Below, one piece after another: positions 24,410-36,803 of a stretch of DNA of 64,000 nt (its first letter is position 1; each line of letters starts with the position of its first letter). Both the position numbers and the translations under genes were made by a program. Source of the DNA: Panax quinquefolius (lineage: Eukaryota > Streptophyta > Magnoliopsida > Apiales > Araliaceae). The notes beneath the pieces are model-generated. The model had not been told where the DNA came from and ran no database searches. It was given only the letters and a program-made list of their open reading frames with translations. Location: positions 138,212,568 to 138,276,567 of the forward strand of contig CM035167.1 in assembly GCA_020205615.1 (NCBI GenBank), in the 5' to 3' direction.

Positions 24410-26921
24410 TGTAAGACCCCAACTTATTATAAATAAAATTGAATTTTTTCTATTCATTATTCTAAATTAATAAGATGTTAATTTGATATAATGCTTTGGT
24501 TATGGGTGAAATGTATAAATTTTGCAAAATAAGCAAGTGGTTATAAAATATTCCTTTTGTCGGAGAATATTCGTTTGGTCGTGGAATATTCTTTTTGTTG
24601 GGAATATCCGTACGACGACGCAGTCAATTGAGGGCCCCAGAATGAAATAACTGTCGGATGAAGAAAACGACAAAGTTGAGTTTTATAAATAACGGCGTAA
24701 TTATTGTTACCAATTAACAATTGTTGGAATACACGGTGGTTAAAATACGATGATACGCGTGGTTAGACGATGTAGCTACGGTATTGCATAATATTATTGA
24801 ATTATTGATTAAATGCGTAAAAGGCACTACTCAATAATTGTTACGATGAATTCTTATTCAATATTTTATTTTATTTATTCAATAATTCTTTGCGTTGATA
24901 TTTAATATTATTGTTGTTTCAATAATTGTCACTGCACAGTATTTCCCATTATCAGATCAATAATTCATATTATTTGAATAATATTATTAGATAGCATTAT
25001 TGGCAATGTCTAGAAAGTTATGTCAAGGAGAGGTTTTGTCACCTAATTGCGCGCCAGTAAGGAGAAATCCTTATTGGAAAGTCCCCTCTTTCCTGGGAAC
25101 GGCCTGGTTGTCATAATTATAATTCTGTAATATTATTTGTGAATAATTAATTATTGATTTATATGATAAGGAAATATTTATTTGATGTGGATATAAATGA
25201 TGGATTAATTTATTTTATGTGGTTATAAATGAAGAAATTAATGCTGAGATGTTTTATCAGTATTTTGTCAGAAGGGAGGTATTAAAAATCACCCGTTTGT
25301 GGATTTCAGATATTTTTTGTTTGGAATTTGAAAAAACTCAAAGCTACAAAGTTGTAAAGAATTCAATTTCGTGTGGAATGGATATAAAATTCATATTTTT
25401 TGATAAATGGGCTATTTTCTATGAATTACTGAAGTTTCAAAAAATAAAATGATTTTTATTAATTTATGGATGGGACCCACTTTTGTGATTTAAAGCATGA
25501 GGGCTGCTGGGATTTTTTTCAAGAGTGGCATGTTGGTCTTTGATGGCTAGTATGCGTAGAATTTTGAATAATAAAAATAATATATTATTATTTTAGTCTC
25601 CTATAACGTTCTAGCATTTTTCTATAAATAGAAGCTTAGGTTAAAATTGAAAATCACACCAGAAACAAGTTTTCTTTCTCTCTAGATTATCGAGCGTATT
25701 TTTGTGAGTATTTTGATACTTTGAGAGTTGTTATTCGGTACAAGTTTCCTTCGACTTTCTATCCGATATTCCGATCAGAAGTACCGTTATTTTGAGGTAA
25801 GGGATGTTATTTTTTTTCAAAATGATATTAATTTCTTCAATATCATTATGCCAAAATATTGGTTTGAACTTTTTAATCAAATTTGAAACTTTTTGTGTCG
25901 AAATTACTATTCTATTATATATGACTTTATTCACGTATACGACCTTTATTCACGAATCGACACTATTCATTAGAAAAATAAAATTTTCCTTTTTGTCCAA
26001 GATGTCTATTATGGTTACTATCTTTGATTGTATCCATGTTTTGATCTTTATTTTGAATTACGCTTCACAATTGGTGATTATGAAGTATTATTGATCTGGA
26101 TGGATACCTTTGTTATACGAATTTCTAATATTTGTCCTTACATCGTCTCTCCTTTGGATTCGTTTTCTCTAAAATGTTTTTCATCATCCTCGGTCCTAAA
26201 TGATGATATTACTGAATATCTTTGGCATGTAGTGCAAAGATGAATGATTAACTGATGAATATCTTTGGCCCGTAGTGCAAAGATAAACAGATGTTGAGTT
26301 GAACATGACCAACTGGTGATAGAAATGAATATCTTTGGCCAGTAGTGCAAAGATGAATATTTGATTAAAGATGTATACTGATTTTTGTTACAGGTATAAA
26401 ATATTGATGATGAACTTTTAAATCTTAGAAGATAGTAAAATTCATTCTCTACGTGACTCTTCTAATAGATTGTTGTTTCCGCTGCAGTTGTTGATCTAAA
26501 ATTTCTTGTCTATTGTATTCTATCAGATTTTTCCCTGTTGAAGACTAATGATAATTTGTTGTATATTATCTTATTCATAATATTCTTTACTGGGCTAGTT
26601 GAGCTCACCCTTTTCATTTTTTTCCATTTTTCTTTTCAGGAAGTGAGAACATAGCAGGATCGAGTCGGGGTATGGAGTGATGGTTCTAGAAAGATGTTTT
26701 AGCAGTCCTCACTATTTTTGTGAAATAGTGTATGAATAATTATAATGAGGACTTATTTGAGTGTTGATATTGTCTAGAAGACAATATTTGTATTTAAACT
26801 CACAGTATGTGTTGTAAGTATTTTGCACGACAATTGTATTATTGAAGTTGTAGTTTGCTTTCTGTACCATGTATTTGGCGACTCAGAATGGGTGTTGTAT
26901 ACCTATTTTGGGGGCATCACA
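24410..26921 (+). repeat. Element C 5' LTR
   Basis: The LTR runs from TGTAAGACCCC to GGGGCATCACA. The promoter TATA box is CTATAAATAG-like at 25622-25631. Three hairpins lie near 26215-26355, and the conserved TACTGGGCTAGTTGAGCTC motif lies near 26590. Confidence 0.93.
25622..25631 (+). promoter_or_regulatory. LTR promoter TATA box (representative)
   Basis: CTATAAATAG precedes the conserved block AATCACACCAGAAACAAG and a CT-rich stretch, the usual layout of a plant LTR promoter and transcript start. Equivalent boxes lie at 21652-21661, 23338-23347, 32993-33002 and 48934-48943, and on the minus strand at 12380-12389 and 16360-16369. Confidence 0.65.
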
Positions 26922-26923
26922 GT

Positions 26924-26935
26924 TGGTATCAAAGC
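26924..26935 (+). other. Element C primer binding site (initiator tRNA-Met)
   Basis: TGGTATCAAAGC lies 2 bp after the 5' LTR, one mismatch from the initiator tRNA-Met complement. Confidence 0.88.
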
Positions 26936-27109
26936 TTAGGGATATGGTCTCTGGCGGAGATCGGGGAATAGAACTAGGAGGGGAAGAATGATAAATCCTT
27001 CGCCTAGTGTGTCCTATCTAAGCTTATTTGTTGGTCGGTCATAATATAGGGATATTATGTGATATGTTAATTTGTTTAATTAACCCTTGTTTTATGGCAG
27101 TATTTAAGA

Positions 27110-28215
27110 ATGGCTGCTGAGAACATTAACAATGGAGTGTATGAGACTGTGGAACAACCTTTAGTCACAAACCAGGAGAACGTGCAACGGGAAGGCAATA
27201 TTCCTCCTGTAAATAATGCTACCGAGCAAACGATGAATGATGGAATGTTTAGGACCTTTTTGCAGTTCATGCAAAATCAGACGAGGGAGACTCATGTATA
27301 AAATACGGGTGGAAGTGATGGCAACGCGTGGTCTGTCACAGCCAAGCAGTTCAAGGAGTTGGGACCACCAGATTTCTGGGGAAAGCCAGATCCAATTAAG
27401 GCGAAAACATGGGTCAAGCAAATTACCAAGATATTCGATGTCTTGGGATGCACGGAGGAACAGAAGGTTCCATTCGCCACCTTTATGTTCCGTGGTGAGG
27501 CAGATTACTGGTGGGAATCTGTGAAGCGTACCCAGCCAGCCGCACTTAACATGTCTTGGGAAAGATTTTTGAAACTATTCAAGGACAAGTACTTTTCTGA
27601 AAGTATTCGTCATATGAAGGAGGTAGAGTTTATTAGACTGGAATAGAACAACATGACGGCGTCTCAGTACGAGGCAAAGTTCGCGGAGTTATCCAGGTTT
27701 GCACCTCATTTGGTGGAGAATGAGGAACGTATGACGCAGATGTTTTTAAGAGGTCTAAAACCCGAGATTCGTCAATACCTTATGTCTCATATAAATTTTT
27801 CTCGTATTCGGATGTTGTCAATACGGGTCAATTATTAGAGCGAGATAATGAGTATACTCAATGAGGGATCACAACCGAGGTCATCTGGGTGGTGGCAATT
27901 ATTATCGAGCGATGATAACAAGCGAGGAAGGAAGAATACGGACAAAAATGGTAACCACTCGGGTGGTAATCGTGGCCATGATAATAGAAGAGGTGAGTCT
28001 AGTGGAAATTTCAAAAAGAGGAGATTCAACAATAACGGGAAGACATCAGCACCAGCACCAACAACAAATTCTAGGGGAGGAGAACGACCACCAGTTAGAT
28101 GTTACAAATACGGGAAAGAGGGACATATCAACCCAAACTTCCCACAACAATCCAAGGTATGTTATAACTGTGGAAAGGAAGTTCACATAGCTCGGGATTG
28201 TTCTGTAGCAAAACC
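27110..28215 (+). pseudogene. Element C gag (broken)
   Basis: It starts MAAENINNGVYETVEQP at 27110. The capsid core is nearly continuous: PPDFWGKPDPIKAKTWVKQI, YWWESVKRTQPAALNMSWERF, then MTASQYEAKFAELSRF. Stops occur at 27299-27301 (CAA in A and B) and 27644-27646 (CAA in A). Compensating indels lie near 27790-27900. Of the zinc knuckles, the first is degraded (CYKYGKEGHINPNF) and the second retains its C-C-H-C ligands (CYNCGKEVHIARDC). Gag and protease share one frame, as expected for a single gag-pol ORF. Confidence 0.88.
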
Positions 28216-31200
28216 AAGTTCAGCGGGGATGGTGACTCCAAGGACTGTCCCGGATAAGTCAAAATCAGCGGTTCCTAGAAGAGTGTTTGTTGTGACTGGC
28301 CAAAACATGAGGAACCCGAATGAGTTGATCACGGGTAAGCTAATCTTGAATTATTGCGAAGTTTATACCTTACTAGATACCGGTTCTACCCATTCTTTTA
28401 TCTCTCCTGCTTGTGCTCAATGTTTAAACTTGACTCCGGAGAAATTGGACTTTAACTTATCTGTTGAAACTCCGTTGGGTGAAACCTTCGTTACATCTAC
28501 AGTTTATAATTCTTGCATGATACAAGTGGTACTATCACATTACCTGTTTATCTTATCTCTTTAAAGATACTTGCTTTTGATGTGATTTTAGGAATTGATT
28601 GGTTAACCACTCATCATGCCAAAATTGATTATTTTCGTAAGGTTGTTAGTTTTCATATTCCTAACCAACCTGTCATACGATTTCAAACAACTAAACCACT
28701 AAAATCAGTCATTGTCATATCAAGCCACAAAGCTATTTGTTTATTGAAAAACGGATGCCAAGCTTTCTTAGCCCATGTTATGGATTTGAATAAAGACAAG
28801 TCAGATTTGGATAATATTTCTGTTGTTAGAGAATTTCCTGATATATTTCCTGAAGAACTTCCCGGTCTACCCCCAGAACGTGATGTTGAATTCTTTATTG
28901 ACCTTGAATCGGGTACAAAGCCCATTTCTAAAACCTCATATCGAATGGCTCCTATTGAACTTCAGGAGTTAAAAGTCCAACTACAGGAATTATTAGACAT
29001 CGGTTTCATTCGTCCTAGTACATCTCCTTGGGGTGCTCCTATTTTATTCGTAAAGAAGAAAGACGGGAGCATGCGACTTTGTATTGACTACCGAGAATTA
29101 AACCATGTCACCATCAAAAATAGGTATCCGTTACCTCGCATTGATGACCTGTTTGACCCGATTGCAAGGAGCACAATTCTTTTCAAAGATCGATTTTAGA
29201 TTACGGATATCATCAAATTTGAAGATTAAAAGCGAGGATATTCAAAAGCGCCTTGAGAACTCGATGCGGGCATTATGAATTCTTAGTCATGTTTTTTGGA
29301 TTGACTAATGCTCCTGCTGCTTTCATGGATATGATGAACCGAGTATTCAAGGAATATTTGGATCAGTTCGTTGTTGTCTTTATTGATGACATCCTCATCT
29401 ATTCCGAAAGCCGTGAAGATCATGAGCACCATTTGAAGCTGATACTTGAAAGGCTTTGTGAAAACAAGCTATATGTCAAGCTGAAGAAATGCGAGTTCTG
29501 GCTTGAAGAAGTAGTATTTCTTGGGCACGTGGTGTCAAAACATGGAGTATCTGTTGATTGACGAGCGAAGATTAAACCAATACAAAGTTAGGGAGCAAAA
29601 AGTCGGTAATCCAAAGTGCGTAGCTTTACGGGCTTAATTTGGTTATTATCGGGAGATTCGTGGAAGGATTTTCTCGAATCGCTACTCGATTAACTCGGTG
29701 ACTCGGAAAGATACAAATTTGTATGGAGTGAAGAATGCGAGAAGAGTTTCCAAGAGCTTAAGAGGAGACTCATTTCGGCACCTGTTCTGGCAATACCATC
29801 TGGTATAGATGGATTTGTTATCTATAGCGATGCTTCAGGCAAAGGGTTAGGATGTGTTCTCATGCAACATAGGAAAGTCATAGCCTATGCCTCACGACAA
29901 CTCAAAGAATATGAGAGGAATTATCCTACTCATGATCTAGAGTTGGCAGCAATTGTTTTCGCGTTGAAAATCTGGAGACACTACCTGTATGTGGAAAAAG
30001 TGGAGATTTATACGGACCATAAAAGCCTCAAATATTTCTCCACCCAAAAAGAACTCAACATGCGGAAACGACGTTGGCTTGAGCTGTTGAAAGATTACGA
30101 TCACACTATTCAATATCATCCTGAAAAAGCGAACGTAGTAGCTGACGCATTGAGTAGAAGATCATATGCGAGTACGAGTGCGATATTGTCAACACAAAGA
30201 CCCATTTTGTATGACTTGCAAAGGATGGAGATAGAATTAAAGACTCCAGGGACCCACGTGATGATGGCGAATATATGAGTAGAACCGACTTTAATCGATA
30301 AAGTTAAAGCTGCTCAAGCTACGGACCTGGGGCTGATGCGTATGAAGAAGAAAGTGCAAGAAGGAGCTATTCCAGAAGAAAGAATCGATGAAGAAGGAAT
30401 ACTTCGAGTCAACTCTAGACTTTGCGTTCCTAACGATTCTGACTTGAAGCATAGAATCATGATGGAGGCACACAACACCCCGTTTGCAATCCATCCTGGG
30501 AGTACCAAAATGTATCATGATATTCGACACACATTTTGGTGGAACAATATGAAGAGAGAGATCGCGGAGTTTATCTCGAGGTGTTTAACTTGTCAACGAG
30601 TAAAGGCGGGGCATCAAGTGCCAAAAGGTCTATTGCAACCACTTGAGATTCTGGAATGAAAGTGGGAACACATTACCATGGATTTCGTTACGGGTCTTCC
30701 CTAAGTTTCTCAAGGCATAGATGCGATTTGGGTTATTGTTGATAGATTAACCAAGTCTGCTCATTTCTTGCCTATACGTGAGACTTATTCCCTTGAACGT
30801 CTTGCTCGTATGTACGTGAATGAGATAATGAGATTGCATGGCATGCCGGTATCCATAGTTTGGATCGTGACCCAAGATTCACTTCAAGATTTTGGGTTAG
30901 CTTCTGAGAAAGCTATGGGCACGGATTTCTGATTGATTCAAAGATACCATCCTCAAAGCGGACGGGCAATCGAGAAGGACTATTCAAACCTTGAAGATCT
31001 ATTAAGACTCGTGTCCTAGATTTCAAAAGAAGTTGGGATAAGTACTTCACCTTTGGTGGAATTCTCCTACAACAACAGGTTATCAAACAAGTATAGGCAT
31101 GGCTCCGTTCGAGGTGTTGTATGGACGAAAGTGTCGTTCTCCAGTATGTTGGGATGAGGCGGAAGAAGCAGCGTTGTTGGGACTAGAATTAGTACGCATG

Positions 31201-31758
31201 ACTACAGAAAAGATCCAAATAATTCGACAACGTATGCAAACCTCACAAGATCGACAAAAAAGTTATGTTGATCTTCATAGAAAGGACATGGAGTTTAATA
31301 TTGGAGATCATGTACTGTTACGTGTTGCTCCATGGAAGGGAGTTACAAGATTTGGAAAGAGAGGAAAGCTCAATCCAAGATTTGTTGGTCCATTTGAGAT
31401 TCTTGACCGAATAGGAAATGTAGCCTATAGACTCGCATTACCTCAAACATGTCTCGTGTTCATAATGTTTTTCATATATCTATGCTTCAGTAAATATGTG
31501 AAAGACCCGAACCACATTATTGAGTTAGAAACGAGACGAGATAGTTGAAGATTTAACGTCTGAGAGGAGGTACTGTTAAGATCTTGGATAGGAAAGAGCA
31601 TGTCATACGCACCAAGGTTATACCACAAGTTAAGGTTTTGTGGAGGAACCATGCTATTGAAGAAATGACACGGGAGTTGGAATCGAAATGAAAGCGAGGT
31701 ACCTCACATTAGAAACACTGTGCAGTGCGTCGACAATTTCGAGGATGAAATTTTATAA
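28216..31758 (+). pseudogene. Element C pol: protease, RT, RNase H, integrase, chromodomain (broken)
   Basis: The protease has DTG at 28376-28384 within LLDTGSTHSFIS. A 2-nt loss near 28525 shifts the frame. RT runs 28560-29200, then FIDD at 29379-29390, with indels at 29155-29280 and 29560-29720. RNase H (SDASGKGLG near 29826, then [14 protein letters not shown]) is readable to 30278, where CGA has become TGA. The integrase zinc region at 30500-30600 is good. TGG has become TGA at 30657-30659, and indels spoil the DDE core at 30850-31070. The chromodomain at about 31560-31720 is damaged. The ending TAA is at 31756-31758. Confidence 0.9.
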
Positions 31759-31769
31759 GGAGGGGAGGT
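31757..31769 (+). other. Element C polypurine tract
   Basis: AAGGAGGGGAGG plus T directly precedes the 3' LTR start, identical to that of B. Confidence 0.82.
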
Positions 31770-34282
31770 TGTAAGACCCCAACTTATTATAAATAAAATT
31801 TAATTTTCTCTATTCATTATTCTAAATTAATAAGGTGTTAATTTGATATAATGCTTTGGTTATGGGTGAAATGTGCAAATTTTGCAAAATAAGCAAGTGG
31901 TTATAAAATATTCCTTTTGTTTGGGAATATTCTTTTGGTCGTGGAATATTCTTTTTGTCTGGGAATATTAAAATACGGCCTTGATCAATTGAGGGCCCAT
32001 GCTTGGAATAACTATCGGATAAAGAAAAATGACAAAGTTGAGTTTTATAAATAACGGCATAATAATTATTCTTTAGTGTAACTTTGTTGGAATACGGTGG
32101 TTAAAATACGATGTCTGGCGTGGTCGCACAAGTAGACATTGCAAGATATTACAAGTATTATTGAATTATTGATTAAATGCGTAAGAAGTCACTACTCAAT
32201 AATTATTACGGTGAATTCTTATTCAATATTTTATTTTATTGATTCAATAATTGTTGCATTGATATTTAATATTATTGTTGTTTCAATAATTATCACTTTG
32301 CTGAGATTTCCCATTATCGGATCAATAATTCATATTATTTGAATAATATTATTAGATAGCATTATTGGCAATGTCTAGAAAGTTACATTAATGAGAGGTT
32401 TGGTCACCTAATTACTTGGCACGCCGATAAGGAGAAATCCTTATTGGAAAGCCCTCTTTCCAGAAGGAACTACTGGTTGTCATAATTGTAATTGTGTAAT
32501 ATTATTTGTGAATAATTAATTATTGATTTATATGATAAGGAAATATTTATTTGATGTGGATATAAATGATGGATTTATTTATTTTATGTGGTTATAAATG
32601 AAGAAATTATTGCTGAGGTATTTTATCAGTATTTTGTCAGAAGGGAGGTATTAAAAATCAACCGTTTGTGGATTTCGGATATTTTTTGTTTGGAATTTGA
32701 AAAAACTCAAAACTACAAAGTTGTAAAGAATTCAATTTCATGTGGAATGGACATAAAATTCGTATTTTTTTTGATAAATGGGCTATTTTCTATGAATTAC
32801 TGAAGTTTCAAAAAATAAAATAATTTTTATTAATTTATGGGTGGGACCCACTTTTGTGATTTAAAGCATGAGGGCTATTGGGATTTTTTTCAAGAGTGGC
32901 ATGTTGGTCTTTGATGGCTAGCATGCGTAGAATTTTGAATAATAAAAATAATATTTTATTATTTTAGTCTCTTATGGCGTTCTAGCATTTTTCTATAAAT
33001 AGAAGCTTAGGTTATAATTGAAAATCACACCAGAAACAAGTTTTCTTTCTCTCTAGATTATTGAGCGTATTTTTGTGAGTATTTTGATACTTTGAGAGTT
33101 CTTTATTCTAAGGCACAAGTTTCCTTGACTTTCTATCCAGATATTAGATCGAAATCCAGTTATTTTGAGGTAAGGGATGTTATTTTTTTTGAAATGATAT
33201 TAATTTCTTCAATATCATTATGCCAAAATATTGGTTTGAACTTTTTAATCAAATTTGAAACTTTTTGTGTGGGATTACTATTCACGATATACTGACTTTA
33301 TTCACGATATCGACACTTTATTCACGAATCGACATTATTTATTCAAAAAAAAAAAATTTTTCCTTTTTGTCCAAGATGTCTATTATGGTTACTATCTTTG
33401 ATTGTATCCATGTTTTAATCTTTTATTTTTGAATTTCGCTTCACAATTGGTGATTATGAAGTATTATTGATCTTGGATACACTGTTATACGAATCTCTAA
33501 TATTTGTCCTTACGTCTCCATTGGATTCGTTTTCTAAAATGTTTTTCATCATCCTCGGTCCTAAATGATGATATTCTTGAATATCTTTGGCTTTGTAGTG
33601 CAAAGATGAATGATTAAGCGATGAATATCTTTGGCCCGTAGTCTGAAGATAAGCAGTGTTGAGATGAACATGACTAATTGGTGATACAAATGAATATCTT
33701 TGCTTTGTAGTGCAAAGATGAATATTTGATTAAAGATGTATCTTTGTTGTTTTACGAGGATAAAATATTGATGATGAACTTTTAAATATTAGAAGATAGT
33801 AGAATTCATTCTCTACGTGACTCTTCTAATGGATTCTTGTTTCATTGCGATTGTTGATCTAAAATTTGTTGTCTATTGTATTCTATCGATTTTTTCTGTT
33901 GAAGACTAATGATAATTTGTTATATATTATCTTAGTCATAATATTCTTTACTGGGCTAGTTGAGCTCACCCTTTTCCTTTTTGTTCCATTTTTCTTCTTA
34001 AGAGGTGAGAACATAGCGGGATCGAGTCGGGGTATGGAGTGATAGTTCTAGAAAGATGTTTTAGCAGTCCTCACTATTTCTGTAAAATAGTGTATGAATA
34101 ATTGTAATGAGGACTTATTTGAGTGTTGATATTGTCTAGAAGACAATATTTGTATTTAAACTCACAGTATGTGTTGTCGTATTTTGCACAACAATTGTAT
34201 TATTGAAGTTGTAGTTTGTTTTCTGTACCATGTATTTGGCGACTCAGAATGGGTGTTGTATACCTATTTTGGGGGCGTCACA
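31770..34282 (+). repeat. Element C 3' LTR
   Basis: The 2513-bp LTR runs TGTAAGACCCC to GGGGGCGTCACA, with a TATA box at 32993-33002. It is within one base in length of the 5' LTR, with scattered differences, many at CAG/CTG triplets. Confidence 0.93.
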
Positions 34283-34595
34283 CTTTTCCTTTTTGTTCTA
34301 TTTTTCTTCTCATGAGGTGAAAATATAGCAGGAACCAGTCGGGGTAAAGAGTGATGGTCCTAGACAGTTGTTTTAGCAGTTCTCACTATTTTTATAAAAT
34401 AGTGTATCAATAAATGTAATGAGGACTTATTTGAGTATAGATATTGTTTAGAAGACAATATTTGTATTTAAACTCACAGCATGTGTGTTGTCGTATTTTG
34501 CACTACAATTGTAATAATAAAAGTTGTAGTTATTTCTGTACCATGTATTTGGCGACTCAGAATGGGTGATGTATACCTATTTTGGGGGCGTCACA
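34283..34595 (+). repeat. Element A 3' LTR, piece 3 (end of the nested block)
   Basis: It starts with the second CTTTT of element C's target duplication and continues A's LTR through GAACCAGTCGGGG to GGGGGCGTCACA. It matches 2550-2848 closely. Confidence 0.88.
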
Positions 34596-35084
34596 ACTAT
34601 AATTAAAATGGATTGTATTAAAAAGGATAATTAAACATATATATATTATTCAGGAATTAAAATTTGATAACATGCAAGAATAAATATGTAATTTTATCTA
34701 TTTAGTCAACCCTAAAAACTTGCAAGAGTACTTACTAACTGTTATTTAAAAAACTAGAGGAAAAGCGGGTGTTATTATTATTATTTAGAGGGGGTGTTAC
34801 TGTATTTTACTCTTGATTAATTGATTTATGACTAATTTAAGAAACCAACTAAGTAATCAAGGAGAGGAAAATAATCTATTCCAAACATCATCTCGTAGAA
34901 ATTAGTGCAAGAAATAAAATTTAAAGATTTCATTTGTATCTTGAACATTAACTTGTACTAGTACTTTATAATGCTAAAGACTATATAATGACAATCACAC
35001 ACACAATCTTAATGGCTTCAAATAATTTTGATCTCCATCAACAATTTGTTATTTACAGAAAGAACATTGATACTGACAGATAGC
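34596..35084. other. Intergenic, 3' side of the glucanase gene
   Basis: AT-rich single-copy-looking DNA separates the last LTR from the glucanase stop codon. I see no gene, repeat or transposon signature in it. It must hold the 3' UTR and poly(A) signals of the minus-strand gene. Confidence 0.5.
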
Positions 35085-36668
35085 TTAAATTACACTAACA
35101 ACCATCAACCCCAACAAAAATTTAAAGGCAATTGCCAAATGTTGCTTCCTTCCAGTTCCAGCTGAAGTCGTAAACGTTCTATTTCGAGCCCTCTCATGCT
35201 TTCCTAAGTCGAACATAATCTCAAACCGGCAAGAATTATCAGATGGATCCGTAGTAGAAACAGTCGACAACCCATTAAAATTACACGATCCTCTTTGTTG
35301 ATTCATGGTCTGGTAGTACATGTTAAACGCATACGAAACGTTGTTTTTAGCATCCAATGCACCACAAGATGATCCATAGCCAAGACTTGTGCAGTCTGCA
35401 TATGTGCAAGCATAATTAACACTTTCCACCAAGTTGGGGTCCGAAAGGCTAGCTTCTGGTGCCATTATGCACCATTGTCTGGCCAAATATCGGACCCCTT
35501 TGGCCGGGACTAATGCTCGGTTACTACCAAGATCAAGCTGATACTTAGTTGTTCCGTCATACTTGAAAATTCCCCAATGCCGCTCAAAATTTCCAGGATC
35601 AATGCTTTTAGCATCTTCGTCAATAAGTCCAAACAAATAAACATCAGGCGGGGTACTAGGGCGTTTAGGGGTACCTTGGCCTTGGCTAATGCGTTTGATA
35701 AGTCCTTGATTAAACCTCCGCGCATAATCTTTGTTGGCGTTGCGGTCACCATCAGTAGGCCATCCAATTTCTCCTACAATGATTGGCAATGATGAAAATC
35801 CATTCTTTTCGAGTGCCCAAACGAGGGTGTCGAAATTGGCTTCAAAAACATTAGAGTAAGAAATGGAGCCATCGACAACAGGGGCAGCATTTCCGGAGAA
35901 AAAAGCAAAGTCAACTGGGAAATGGGGGTCGTCGTATAGGCTCAAGAATGGGTATATGTTGATGGTAATGGGAGAGCCACTATCACTAAGGAATTTGACG
36001 ATGGATATCATGAGATCATGGATATCGGACCGGAAATTACCACCCGATGGTACTCCGGTGTCGCTTTGGTAGACGTCGGCATTTAGGGGCACGGTGACCT
36101 TCACTTGTTGGCCTAATCCGGCTTTGATTAGGGCAGCTTGAACATTTTTTAGTGCCGGAAATGTTGTTTGTAGGAAAGTATCTTTGTATGTTTTAAGGAA
36201 TGGTTCATTCCCCACCGCGACGAGCCTAAAAATTCACATGTTAACAAAAATCGTATCCAATGCACAAAACTAAAGTAAAAAATAGAAAACAGTTTACACA
36301 ACTAACCTTATGTCAACCCCATATCTAGAAATAAAGGCAGAAACATTTTGGGACACCCAATCCTCGGCAGCACGAACACTACTAGCAAGAGGGGCTAAGA
36401 AATCGTTAGGAATTCCAAGCATAACCTCAATACCAGAATTTCCAAGAGCCCTTAACACCCAAGGCTCAGCTTCGAAAAGCTTCACTTTGTTGAACCCATT
36501 TTGCTTCATCAATTTCACCACAATATCAGGTGGGAGTGGATGCGTTGCGCGTGTTCCCCAGTTGACTCCGAGGCCATGGACAACTACTAGACCTTCATGA
36601 TCATGACCAACTGCCAAGAATATGATCAAGAAGAACAAAAAACCAAACAAACTGCGGAAATCATCCAT
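35085..36668 (-). CDS. Glucan endo-1,3-beta-glucosidase, GH17 + X8/CBM43, probably GPI-anchored
   Basis: The enzyme hydrolyses internal bonds of beta-1,3-glucan (callose), probably at the cell surface or plasmodesmata. There are two exons, 36668-36307 and 36225-35085. The 81-bp GT-AG intron (36306-36226) splits an Arg codon just before the catalytic motif. The product is 500 aa. Residues 1-20 form a hydrophobic signal peptide. The GH17 domain begins about residue 33 (GVNWGT) and has the acid/base Glu128 in VGNEP and the nucleophile Glu273 in VGEIGWPT. The X8 domain (about 371-456) has six cysteines, at 373, 394, 399, 408, 435 and 453. A Ser/Thr/Gly stretch then leads to a hydrophobic tail (483-500), the layout of a GPI signal. 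Length and order fit plant glucanases of the E13B type. No lesion is visible. The exact paralogue is not identified. Confidence 0.95.
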
Positions 36669-36724
36669 GATTTTCCCTGGCTAAATGAGTACTCTCAGAT
36701 TTTTTTTCCCCTCAAATTTTTTGG

Positions 36725-36745
36725 CACGTGAATATATTTATGAAT
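36725..36745 (-). promoter_or_regulatory. Putative glucanase promoter: G-box and TATA-like site
   Basis: A palindromic CACGTG (36725-36730) lies about 57 bp upstream of the ATG at 36668. A TATA-like ATAAATATA on the minus strand lies just beyond it (about 36733-36742). Distances are plausible for a short 5' UTR, but a G-box downstream of a TATA box is unusual. This is a weak call from motif inspection only. Confidence 0.25.
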
Positions 36746-36803
36746 CATGAATTTTTGAATAGAAATTAAGGTAGCCTATAGACATGTCCTTTCATGTTAA
36801 GAA

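Larger units (their letters stand above)
24410..34282 (+). mobile_element. Element C: structurally complete chromovirus
   Basis: The LTRs are 2512 bp (24410-26921) and 2513 bp (31770-34282). The 5-bp target duplication CTTTT is perfect (24405-24409 and 34283-34287). Primer site, gag-pol and polypurine tract are all present with no nested insertion, so C is the most complete Ty3 element here. It inserted into A's 3' LTR. Its coding region still has stops and frameshifts, so it looks non-autonomous unless those are sequencing errors. Confidence 0.93.
1916..34595 (+). mobile_element. Element A: outermost Ty3/gypsy chromovirus, split by nested insertions
   Basis: Element A consists of a 5' LTR remnant (1916-2848), internal region (2849-7679) and 3' LTR pieces at 7680-8548, 22935-24409 and 34283-34595. 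Joined end to end, the three pieces give about 2.65 kb, the right size for these LTRs, and their order matches the other copies. The polyprotein order is gag, protease, reverse transcriptase, RNase H, integrase, chromodomain, which defines a chromovirus; the long LTRs suggest the Tekay/Del clade. Its left end is outside the window, so its target duplication cannot be checked. The right end (TCACA at 34595) abuts single-copy DNA. Confidence 0.85.

Noticed and set aside
35510..35767. Second minus-strand ORF of 85 aa
   Set aside because: It is a shadow frame inside the glucanase exon, whose frame has all catalytic motifs.
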